Below are positions 22,901-29,792 of a stretch of DNA of 50,879 bases, piece after piece. This DNA comes from an uncultured Collinsella sp. Its GTDB lineage: Bacteria; Actinomycetota; Coriobacteriia; Coriobacteriales; Coriobacteriaceae. The first letter of the stretch is position 1, and each line of letters opens with the position of its first letter. The position numbers and the translations under genes were made by a program. The stretch is from positions 1-50,879 of the forward strand of contig CABUUB010000007.1 in assembly GCA_902494625.1 (NCBI GenBank), read 5' to 3'. The notes under the pieces were generated by a model that saw only the letters and a list, made by a program, of their open reading frames with translations, made no database searches and had not been told where the DNA came from.

Positions 22901-24355
22901 CTTAGCCAGCACCCAGGGGTTGACGTTTAGGAAAAACGGCACCGGTCCTAGGGTAAACTGCTCGGTCCAATTGAGGTCGGTTCTTACCTGGAAGAGGGCT
23001 TTAATATTGCCGTATGCGGGGTCGTTGTTGCTACCCCAGGTTTTGCCCACCCAATCGTAGGCGAGCGAGCCGTACAGCTGTGTGGCGATATCCATCGTGA
23101 ACAGCGGCGTACAGTGGTGGCGAAGGAGCTTGGTGTTCCTTGGATCGGTGCCCGAACCGGCACTCATGCTCTTGTACTGATTCCACTTCCCCTCCATTTC
23201 GTCGAGGTAGCGGTTTGCCTGCTTGGCACCCGACTCGCGCGGCGACTTCTTCCAGTACTCCGGATCCGGATTACCCGAATCGTTCATGTAGCCGACCGGT
23301 TTGTATCCTCCGCCAAACAGTACGTACCCGGCAAACGAGAAATCGAACAAAATGGGGAACGAGGGCATCCAGCAGGTGAACTTGTTGCCGCCGATGCCGG
23401 GAAACGATGCGGGGAAATCAAACGGAGTGATCTCTTGGTCCATGGTGGTGGGAATGATAGTGGTCGAGCCCGATTCCGCCTTTGCGGCCGGCGCGGTGAC
23501 AACGGCCATGGGGGAGGAGAGCGTGTAGGTTTTACCCTGATAGTCGAGGACGAAGCGCAGCCTGCACCCTTCTTCCAGAAGGTTTGACGCTGCATCGAGG
23601 AACTTGTCTTCGAGTGTGAACATTGCCAGATTATCCGCGCCCGATGCGCTGGCCTTGACTTGGCCAATCTGCGTGACGCTTTCGGGTGAGCTGCCCGCGG
23701 CAGGCGTCACTTTGTTGATGTGCAGCGTTGCCTGTCCACCCTGTGGCAGATGGGCCTGTACGGTAAAGGCATGCGTATCGGGCTGCGCATTTGCTGCATC
23801 GTCTTTGGGCATCGCCATGAATGTGGCGTCGGCGTACTGGATGTCCCACTCATCAAACGTGAGCTGGCGAAAGTACGGCTGACCGTCGGAGAGTGGACAC
23901 GTGGGAGCGGTAATGGCGGTGCCGCCCTGAATGCGAGCGAGGGGAATCTCGACATCGCGGTAGCCTGGCATGCTGATGGAGATGCCACCGTTAAAGTCGT
24001 ACGCGTCGAGAAGCGTTGCCTCGTCCACGTAGCCTTCCGAAAGCGGTGCGACCTCAAAGATGGCCGTGCCTTCGTCATCGGTAGTGGCGGTGAGCTGCTT
24101 GCCTGCGGCATAGCGCGATGTGAGCGTGACCTGGGCGCCCGTGATGGGCGTATTCTTGTTGGCGACGTCGACCACGACCACACCAAACATGGTGCGCGAG
24201 AGAACGAGCACCCTGAAGGGGTCTTTTTCGTCGGCATGGGCTTCGGTGGGCGTGAACGGCAATATGAAGGCGTTTGCGCTTCCCGGCACGCGAGGCAGCA
24301 TGATGCCTGCCAACGAGGATGCTCCGGCAACAAGTAACGAACGGCGATCAAGCAT
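19988..24355 (-). CDS. Large surface protein with Tat-like leader and LAGTGD sorting signal
   Basis: A 1455-residue exported protein, start at ATG 24355 after GGGAGCC. The leader has DRRSLLVAG (twin Arg) and an Ala-containing cleavage region near residue 30. A segment at about 65-160 (VVVVDVANKNTPITGAQVTLTS) looks like a carboxypeptidase-regulatory/Ig-like domain. Two Cys clusters (GCHCLQCPR and GGCGCASY) lie in the middle third. The C-terminus has a Gly/Ser-rich spacer, LAGTGD at 1407-1412, an Ala-rich membrane helix and a basic tail, i.e. an LPXTG-like sortase signal. I recognise no enzyme domain. The LuxR gene 155 bp upstream may control it. Confidence 0.85.
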   Translation of the reverse strand: MLDRRSLLVAGASSLAGIMLPRVPGSANAFILPFTPTEAHADEKDPFRVLVLSRTMFGVVVVDVANKNTPITGAQVTLTSRYAAGKQLTATTDDEGTAIFEVAPLSEGYVDEATLLDAYDFNGGISISMPGYRDVEIPLARIQGGTAITAPTCPLSDGQPYFRQLTFDEWDIQYADATFMAMPKDDAANAQPDTHAFTVQAHLPQGGQATLHINKVTPAAGSSPESVTQIGQVKASASGADNLAMFTLEDKFLDAASNLLEEGCRLRFVLDYQGKTYTLSSPMAVVTAPAAKAESGSTTIIPTTMDQEITPFDFPASFPGIGGNKFTCWMPSFPILFDFSFAGYVLFGGGYKPVGYMNDSGNPDPEYWKKSPRESGAKQANRYLDEMEGKWNQYKSMSAGSGTDPRNTKLLRHHCTPLFTMDIATQLYGSLAYDWVGKTWGSNNDPAYGNIKALFQVRTDLNWTEQFTLGPVPFFLNVNPWVLAKLALAVGAHTHGSGAAFFKNISLDYSNTSGSFTIQIGLAVTFGAGVAGVASSAVRGAASLTLFIGYEKADGHQLPRLRVGADVDVDVILQFVMFKWTTKAWSGSWPTLLDSWNMSVNNGNQYVLQRSELALGGDTPYTLDARFGTPSNIEAGGVPQFIASATIVTNAELLARAEVKAAVVNVAPVVRDWDQAVTRIELEADAESDDTGQIEHFVHTLIENGENAAPMYKYTRIGQARDAAADPNANSAGVSEDERGGIKPSSDNVLFAGVLSEAHMKLTVIAGVECLFRIASVRYGDNGRSRLVVHTKANGTWSAPMPVDFPLGFGEGDVERDGIFDYDFDVVEYTDGRENQDAYVLLVSGERPDGDNTLFDTASTAGILSVVRLRISNDGVRVMSHTSWRSISRGRLQEDGCHCLQCPRITVGKTLVDGRLSGAYLHRRGTTAEKALGSEAEVALECFTLWSDVSGDSLTFRQVLRFPQAPSSIELGAPENINGKMVVPVAYETTGGCGCASYAVIGQSIAGWGVMSPDATVPHAVPWPQHTGFLATVNEQLQHITWTRGASAFATQPVGAAGCGPASFSVSNNGRCVLYVENTDGKVGQTYDEEGNPVAVMGKHFRIFASTLAGDLFTEPFAMCELDHPVDQITTFLTSGGMLSTLATHIVSAEKSEAELHGIEVPLVACATPTGAVATSGAVVPGAAGESFMVTVRNDGNTLLTAGTIDLYREGSSQPFSSASIGFGVSARMASIYDPELAEDASDNDMARVKYALETLGARFATHPLVADNGNAVLAPGCTAQFRMSFAIPESWSDDVGKRVTLYAKARNLVALDPVTLEEIRPGANSALGAVLHELHVPDAACERSEVQIGVCDSADTTGLHDAPMTADGDGGSSGGGTDEGGGAGGSSSGSGKDHGNNKRSGKAGALAGTGDVNAPLTAAAAALAAAGAGLVAYSARRTALEKDTTDEVNSDRPR

Positions 24356-24510
24356 CTTTGGCTCCCATCCCGCAGGTATCGGTGGAAATAATCCAATTTT
24401 GCGAGAAGGTGCCCCGTGGCGGTAGTGTCGTTCAAGGGTCAAAATGTCCAAATTGATTGAGCGAAGCGCCGGGTTCCGGAACGCGTTCGATGCGCTTGGC
24501 AGCCCGGTTG

Positions 24511-25515
24511 CTAACGCAACATATGCGCGACCAGCTCGGCGCGTGTGCCGATGCCAAGCTTTGCGTATACGCCGGATAGGCGGTTTTTGACGGTGCCCGG
24601 CGATACTCCCATGTGGCGTGCGATTTCGGCGTTGGTCCACCCGCGACAGGCGAGCATGGCCATGGTGAATTCCGTGGTCGTTAGATCGTCGGCCACGTCC
24701 TCGCCCGAATCGGGGTTGTGGATGCGCCGCCAGCCGTAGCTGAATCGATACGTAATCTCGATGATGCGCGCGAAGTCGTCAGGGTATTGCGTTTTTAGAC
24801 ACGCCTCGATAAGCCCCTGCAAAAGGCCGTGGTGTTCGCCGATGAGTTCGATAAGGCCGTCGGGACGCGCAATGTCCCAAGCGGCTCCGAAGTGCGTTTT
24901 TGCGGCGTCGACGTCTTTGAGACTCATGCATGCCATGGAAGCTGCCAGGTGCAGGAACAGTTCCGAGATCGGATAGCTTCCCTGTTTCATGATTAGGGCG
25001 TTTTCCGCCATGCCCAGGCTGCGTCCGTATTCGCCGCGCAGGTACAGGGCATGCGCCATCACGTAGCTGGCGAACAGGCGCAGGCCTTCGGGCAGATGCG
25101 CCGCAAGCGGATAAAACTCTTCGGCGGAATGCGGGGAAGGCAAGTGCAGCAGGACGCTCGCGGCGGAGGCGAATAGGATATGCGTTGCGTGGACGGCGGG
25201 CGATTCCTCGTCAGTTGGCGTATCGAGGATGCCCGCAAGGCAACGGCGGGCATCGGCGATACGATTGAGCGACAGACTGGCATATCCGCAGATAAGGCAT
25301 GCGGAATAGCGCAGTGCGGGGTCGGTGGCGTCAAGATAGGGTCGTGCCGTCTTGGCAGCGAGGGTGGCCTGTCCGCGAAAGTACAGCGCTTCTGCCGTGG
25401 CGATGGTGCGCGAATCGGGGTCGGAAATGCCTGCAACCGCAGCGTCAATCTGCCCCGGCACAAAGGCAGTGCACATCAACGGCATGGGAATGCGCGGGTA
25501 GCCATCGCAGTCCAT
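24511..25515 (-). CDS. LuxR-type HTH regulator with helical repeat region
   Basis: A 334-residue regulator. The C-terminal HTH is clear (LTTTEFTMAMLACRGWTNAE, then IARHMGVSPGTVKNRLSGVYAKLGI). The first 260 residues are helical and Ala/Leu-rich, with TPR-like pairs (ALYFRGQATLAAKTARPYL; ALYLRGEYGRSLGMAENAL), as in MalT-like proteins, but no P-loop is present. I start at ATG 25515 behind GGGAGATGGAAG. It lies just upstream of the large surface protein on the same strand and is the most likely regulator of it. The input signal is unknown. Confidence 0.85.
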   Translation of the reverse strand: MDCDGYPRIPMPLMCTAFVPGQIDAAVAGISDPDSRTIATAEALYFRGQATLAAKTARPYLDATDPALRYSACLICGYASLSLNRIADARRCLAGILDTPTDEESPAVHATHILFASAASVLLHLPSPHSAEEFYPLAAHLPEGLRLFASYVMAHALYLRGEYGRSLGMAENALIMKQGSYPISELFLHLAASMACMSLKDVDAAKTHFGAAWDIARPDGLIELIGEHHGLLQGLIEACLKTQYPDDFARIIEITYRFSYGWRRIHNPDSGEDVADDLTTTEFTMAMLACRGWTNAEIARHMGVSPGTVKNRLSGVYAKLGIGTRAELVAHMLR

Positions 25516-25582
25516 CTTCCATCTCCCATCAGGTGGCAACAATGCAGCAATTGTACTCCTGTTGCTCGGGACCCCTCTCGTT

Positions 25583-26734
25583 TTACTGTTCGGTTAACGC
25601 TGCGGATCGTTTTGGAAGGCTTACGAGCATGGTGGTCCCGTTCTCGGAACTTGTTTCGACCTCTACCGTGCCACCGTGAAGCGCTGCAATCTCCCAAACG
25701 AGCGCTAGTCCGAGCCCTGCGCCGCCATATGCTCTGCTGCGGGATTTGTCTAGACGAAAGAACGGCTGGAAGATGCTCTCTCGGTACTGCTTGGGTATTC
25801 CCGGGCCCTCATCTTTGACTCGCAGGATCACGTGGCTGTCGTTGTCGCAGATGGAGACGTTGACAGTCGAGCCGGAGCGGCTGTAACGGATGGCGTTTTC
25901 GACCAGATTAAACACCAGCCGGTAGAGGAGCGTATCACTTCCGATTACTAAAGCGTCTCCAGCACAATTGAGGGCTATGCCCTTATTTTCGGCAAGTGGC
26001 GCAAGGTCGGTGAGGACCTCTTCGGACAGGGGGCCGAGTTCAACATCGTCCTCGCAAGGAACGCTGCGGAGCTCACTCATCTCGAGCAATACCTTGGTCA
26101 TTCGAGACATGCGCTCGGTTTGTTCTTGTAGCAGGCCGAGCAGCTCGGCTGTTTCGGATTGCAGACCGGAGTGCTCGGAGATGAATAGTTCAATCTGTGC
26201 TTGCATAAGGGCGAGCGGGGTGCGCAGCTCGTGTGCGGCGTTGCCGGTAAACTGACGCTGTGCAGAGAACCCTTCGCCAAGACGGGCGATCATGTCGTTG
26301 AAAGAGGCGCTGCATCGTTGTAGCTCGGTGGGCACATCTTCACTGAGTCTGATTTCGCTTAGGTTGTCAGGCTGCACGCGCTCCACCTGGGCGGCAAAAT
26401 CCCGTAGCGGCTTGAGCGCGTGGCCGCTCACAAAGTATGCCAGCACGCCGCCAAGGAGTGTGACTCCGGCCGTGATGCACCAGGTTGTCGTGCCAAAAGA
26501 CTCTTGTGCGTCGTTTACGACGATCATGACCTTGTCATCGGGGGTCGTTTTCGTTGGGTCGAACACCCGGGGCGAATCCGCGCCGGCAGCGTTAAAGGCC
26601 GAGATGTTACTGCCGATGGCATCCATGTAGCGCATGCCCGTATAGCCGACCAGGCAGTTTGTTAGCACGCACGCCGCACACGTGAGCAGTGCCGTCATAA
26701 TCGTTATGCGCCATTGCAGCGAAAGCCTTTTCAT
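25583..26734 (-). CDS. Sensor histidine kinase (OmpR-type partner)
   Basis: A 383-residue membrane kinase. Two transmembrane helices lie near 11-30 and 86-104 and bracket a short extracytoplasmic loop. HAMP follows from about 105, the phospho-acceptor is H168 in NAAHELRTPLA, and the ATPase boxes are LVENAIRYS (N box), DEGPGIP (G1) and GGAGLGLALV (G2). Three Cys residues fall in the first helix (TCAACVLTNC). The gene overlaps the response regulator stop by 4 bp. The pair diverges from the thiol/iron-sulfur module, so a redox or envelope signal is plausible, by inference. Confidence 0.93.
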   Translation of the reverse strand: MKRLSLQWRITIMTALLTCAACVLTNCLVGYTGMRYMDAIGSNISAFNAAGADSPRVFDPTKTTPDDKVMIVVNDAQESFGTTTWCITAGVTLLGGVLAYFVSGHALKPLRDFAAQVERVQPDNLSEIRLSEDVPTELQRCSASFNDMIARLGEGFSAQRQFTGNAAHELRTPLALMQAQIELFISEHSGLQSETAELLGLLQEQTERMSRMTKVLLEMSELRSVPCEDDVELGPLSEEVLTDLAPLAENKGIALNCAGDALVIGSDTLLYRLVFNLVENAIRYSRSGSTVNVSICDNDSHVILRVKDEGPGIPKQYRESIFQPFFRLDKSRSRAYGGAGLGLALVWEIAALHGGTVEVETSSENGTTMLVSLPKRSAALTEQ

Positions 26735-27405
26735 TCGCTATCCTCCATAACGTAGCCCTCTCCAATCCGATTGCGAATCGGGTCGTATCCCAAAGCGCTG
26801 CGTAGCTTTTTGCGGAGTGACGAGATGTGAACGCGGATTGCGTTGCTAAAGCTGTTCACGCTGCTATCCCAAACGTGCTCGATAAGCTCCTCTTGGCTTA
26901 CCGGACGCCCCTGATTAAGCATCAGGTATTCCAAGATTCCCGTTTCCTTGCGCGTAAGAGATAAAGCCTCGCTGTCCACGGAGGCGATGCGCGCCTTGGC
27001 GTCAAAGCGGAGCTTTCCGCAGGTTAAAACTATGTCGCTTTGTGTAAAGCGTCTGAGGGTAAGGCTGCGGATCCTTGCCGCAAGCTCGTCCAGATGAAAC
27101 GGCTTGGTGAGGTAATCGTTGGCGCCGGCATCGAGTCCGGCGACTTTATCGGATACTTCGCCACGCGCGGACAGAATCAGTACCTTGGTCTCGCAGTCGG
27201 TTTTCCTAAGTTCCCTGAGCACGGTCATGCCGTCGATACGGGGAAGGTTGAGGTCGAGTACTACGAGGTCGAAGGCCTCAATGTCCAGTAGGTCGAGCGC
27301 CTCCTGTCCGTCGTGACAGTAGTCGACGCTGTACGCCAAGTTTCGCAAGCTGCGTGCGATTGCATCGCACAGTGCTCGCTCGTCTTCGACGATCAAAATA
27401 CGCAT
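26731..27405 (-). CDS. OmpR-family response regulator
   Basis: A 224-residue regulator. The receiver domain has the acidic pair in LIVEDE, phospho-acceptor D51 in VVLDLNLP, and K in YLTKPF. The winged-helix effector begins near 125 and ends with IRVHISSLRKKLR and GEGYVME. I start at ATG 27405, with GGGAG upstream; the frame extends 6 codons further. It is co-transcribed with the kinase. The 90-bp gap to the divergent CXXC micro-protein start is the likely shared control region. Confidence 0.94.
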   Translation of the reverse strand: MRILIVEDERALCDAIARSLRNLAYSVDYCHDGQEALDLLDIEAFDLVVLDLNLPRIDGMTVLRELRKTDCETKVLILSARGEVSDKVAGLDAGANDYLTKPFHLDELAARIRSLTLRRFTQSDIVLTCGKLRFDAKARIASVDSEALSLTRKETGILEYLMLNQGRPVSQEELIEHVWDSSVNSFSNAIRVHISSLRKKLRSALGYDPIRNRIGEGYVMEDSE

Positions 27406-27495
27406 AACAGTCTCCCTGCACATTTCAAATCGCGCTTAACACGGATTTTATAGTCGATATGGTCCAATGGTCGCGTAACGAAAGGAGTGGTCGAG

Positions 27496-27642
27496 TTGTT
27501 CAAAGCGGTAAAACCCGTGGTACAGGTCGCTTTGTTGATCGTCGGAATCACCATGGTGTGCTTTGGTGTTATGCGTGGCGAGGCGGATGCCGTGCTGGCC
27601 AAAGCGATTAGGCTGTGCTTGGAGTGTATCGGAATTGGATAA
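27496..27642 (+). CDS. CD1871A-type CXXC membrane micro-protein (48 residues)
   Basis: A small gene with TTG start at 27496, with AAGGAG 8 bp upstream; the in-frame GTG at 27487 is too close to that site. The product has one membrane helix at about 9-26, then FGVMRGEADAVLAKAIRLCL and a terminal ECIGIG, giving the CLEC pair at 41-44. This matches the pattern of CD1871A-family proteins: helix, FRGE-like turn, and a CXXC near the end. Its stop overlaps the polyferredoxin start by 8 bp. Family members sit beside a 4Fe-4S membrane protein, as here. A thiol relay at the membrane is inferred. Confidence 0.8.
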   Translation: MFKAVKPVVQVALLIVGITMVCFGVMRGEADAVLAKAIRLCLECIGIG

Positions 27643-28537
27643 AAGAGAAAACACTGCGTCGCATGTTTTGGCCCGATTTCGCGGATTCATTCAGGCGGCG
27701 GCGACGCTGGTCACCAATATTCACCTGCCAAACTTTGTCAAAGGAAGCATCTATCAGGGCGCGGGAAAAACAGTCTGCGTACCTGGACTTAATTGCTATT
27801 CGTGCCCTGCGGCATCGGGTGCGTGCCCCATCGGGTCGTTCCAGTCGGTGGTAGGTTCATCCAAGTTCAACTTTTCTTACTATGTTACCGGTACGCTCAT
27901 TTTGCTCGGCGTGCTGCTGGGACGATTTGTATGCGGGTTTTTGTGCCCGTTTGGCTGGCTGCAGGAACTGCTTCACAAGATTCCCGGCAAAAAGCTTTCG
28001 ACAAAAAAGCTCAAGGCGCTTACGTATATCAAATACTTCGTGCTGCTGTTTGCTGTGGTATTGCTGCCTGTGCTGGTGGTCAACGACCTGGGGATGGGAG
28101 ATCCGTTCTTTTGCAAATACATCTGTCCGCAGGGCGTGCTCGAGGGCGCCATTCCGCTGGCCATTGCCAATACCGGCATTCGATCTGCGTTGGGACATCT
28201 CTTTACTTGGAAACTTGCCGTTCTCATTGCCGTGGTAGTGCTGAGCGTTTTGTTCTACCGCCCCTTCTGCAAATGGATTTGTCCACTCGGCGCATTCTAT
28301 GCGCTCATGAATAAGGTGTCCCTACTGGGGATCCGGGTCGATGCATGCAAATGTGTCTCGTGCGGCAAGTGCTCAAAGGTTTGTCAGATGGACGTTGATG
28401 TGGTCCGCGCGCCCAATCATGCCGAATGCATCCGGTGCGGAAAGTGCATCGGGGCCTGTCCCGTCGATGCCATCAGCTATCGCTACGGCCTGGATGTGTC
28501 GGCGGAAAAGCTCCCCTTGACCGCTGATAAAAAGTAA
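27635..28537 (+). CDS. Membrane polyferredoxin (NapH/YccM-like 4Fe-4S protein)
   Basis: A 300-residue integral membrane electron carrier. I choose TTG 27635, which overlaps the micro-protein's stop, with GGAG 10 bp upstream; no better start is seen. Membrane helices lie near 84-104, 128-150 and 185-205. Conserved Cys motifs are NCYSCPAASGACP, CGFLCPFGW, CKYICPQG and CKWICPLGA. They are followed by two ferredoxin clusters, CKCVSCGKCSKVCQ and CIRCGKCIGACP. Such proteins pass electrons across the membrane. Here a TlpA-like thiol lipoprotein is 29 bp downstream, so delivery of electrons to extracytoplasmic thiols is likely. Confidence 0.9.
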   Translation: MDKRENTASHVLARFRGFIQAAATLVTNIHLPNFVKGSIYQGAGKTVCVPGLNCYSCPAASGACPIGSFQSVVGSSKFNFSYYVTGTLILLGVLLGRFVCGFLCPFGWLQELLHKIPGKKLSTKKLKALTYIKYFVLLFAVVLLPVLVVNDLGMGDPFFCKYICPQGVLEGAIPLAIANTGIRSALGHLFTWKLAVLIAVVVLSVLFYRPFCKWICPLGAFYALMNKVSLLGIRVDACKCVSCGKCSKVCQMDVDVVRAPNHAECIRCGKCIGACPVDAISYRYGLDVSAEKLPLTADKK

Positions 28538-28566
28538 ACAAGCTTCGACAAAACGGAGGAATGACC

Positions 28567-29538
28567 ATGAAGCTTTCTAAGATTGCGGCCCTGTTTATGG
28601 TGCCGGTATTGGCCTTGTGCCTTGTGGCATGTTCGGCGCCCGGTGGCAATGCGAGCGAATCTGCGAGCTCCGATCCTAAGATCGCAGAACTCACTGCGCA
28701 GAAGCCGACCAATGCCGACGAGGCCGCCGAGTTGTATGCAAAACTCATGCAGAAGGAGAACGATATCTTTTCGAGTGATAACGCGCTCTGGGAAAAGGTA
28801 TTCAATGCGGCAAATAAAGACTCGGCAATGATTGAGGATGGCAGCAATTACGGCGATTTCCTGCTCAAGACCATCGATGGTGCCAAGGATGAGTTCACGG
28901 CGGATGAGCTTAAGACGCTCAAGGCCGGTGCACAGCAGATCAAGGAGATCGAGGACAAGCTCGAGAGCCTGGAGAAGGAGTTCCCCGGCTGTGGAAGCAC
29001 GCCGAGTGCAGGCGAGAGCGTCGACGCTTCGACCGCTGGCATGACGGCTGGTGCCAATGCTTCGAGCGAGGCGACGAAGTTCCCCAGCTTTACGGGCAAG
29101 GACCTGGATGGCAACGACGTGAACAGCGACGAGCTGTTCTCTAAGAACAAGGTCACCGTCATGAACTTCTGGTTCACTACTTGCAAGCCGTGCGTGGGCG
29201 AGCTGGGCGATCTTGAGAAACTGAATCAGGAGCTTGCCAAGAAGGGCGGCCAGGTCGTGGGCGTCAATTCCTTTACGCTCGATGGCAACAAGGGCGAGAT
29301 TGCAGATGCCAAGGACGTGCTGAGCAAGAAGGGCGTGACGTATAAGAACATCTGGTTCAAGTCGGATAGCGAGGCCGGTAAGTTCACGTCAAATTTGTTC
29401 TCGTTCCCGACAACGTATGTCATCGATCAGAATGGCAACATCGTAGGGGAGCCCATCGTGGGAGCCATCAGCTCCGCCGAGCAGCGCGCAGCACTCAACA
29501 AACTTATCGACCAGGCGATTGCGAATAGCGAGCAGTAA
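28567..29538 (+). CDS. TlpA/ResA-like thioredoxin lipoprotein
   Basis: A 323-residue lipoprotein. The lipobox LVAC lies near residue 20 in the leader. A helical, charged region rich in Lys and Glu covers about 35-140, with a linker after GCGS. The C-terminal thioredoxin fold has the active site FWFTTCKPC and the cis-proline strand SFPTTYVID. I prefer ATG 28567 over 28561 because GGAGG is too close to the first. It is the last gene of the module with the CXXC micro-protein and polyferredoxin. It probably reduces disulfides or peroxides outside the membrane. The long helical N-terminal region is unusual for TlpA proteins. Confidence 0.9.
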   Translation: MKLSKIAALFMVPVLALCLVACSAPGGNASESASSDPKIAELTAQKPTNADEAAELYAKLMQKENDIFSSDNALWEKVFNAANKDSAMIEDGSNYGDFLLKTIDGAKDEFTADELKTLKAGAQQIKEIEDKLESLEKEFPGCGSTPSAGESVDASTAGMTAGANASSEATKFPSFTGKDLDGNDVNSDELFSKNKVTVMNFWFTTCKPCVGELGDLEKLNQELAKKGGQVVGVNSFTLDGNKGEIADAKDVLSKKGVTYKNIWFKSDSEAGKFTSNLFSFPTTYVIDQNGNIVGEPIVGAISSAEQRAALNKLIDQAIANSEQ

Positions 29539-29617
29539 AAAACACGTAAAGCATCGCGATGATCGTGCGCCGCTGTGCGAAGTAGTCCGCTACCTTTCAA
29601 GATAAGCTCCACCATAT

Positions 29618-29645
29618 AGAGGTCCCACTCGGGACCTCTTCTTTT
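29618..29645 (+). terminator. Intrinsic terminator after TlpA-like gene
   Basis: A 9-bp stem AGAGGTCCC / GGGACCTCT with loop ACTC, followed by TCTTTT. It ends the thiol/iron-sulfur module. The next 147 bp up to the ABC gene hold no gene I can support. Confidence 0.9.
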
Positions 29646-29792
29646 GGGCGCCGTCCCGTTCGTTTTTTGATGCGGTTCCCTACATTCCTCACTGGCGTCG
29701 GTGAAAAATGGGGATAGAGTAGGACAAACGCGTCGAATACGAACGGCGGGGGAGAGCGGGCGAGTGCGCCCGCGTGGGAGAGGTTGCCGTCC

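Noticed and set aside
27563..27634. Longer N-terminus for the polyferredoxin starting at 27563
   Set aside because: That part overlaps the CXXC micro-protein in another frame and lacks a ribosome binding site.
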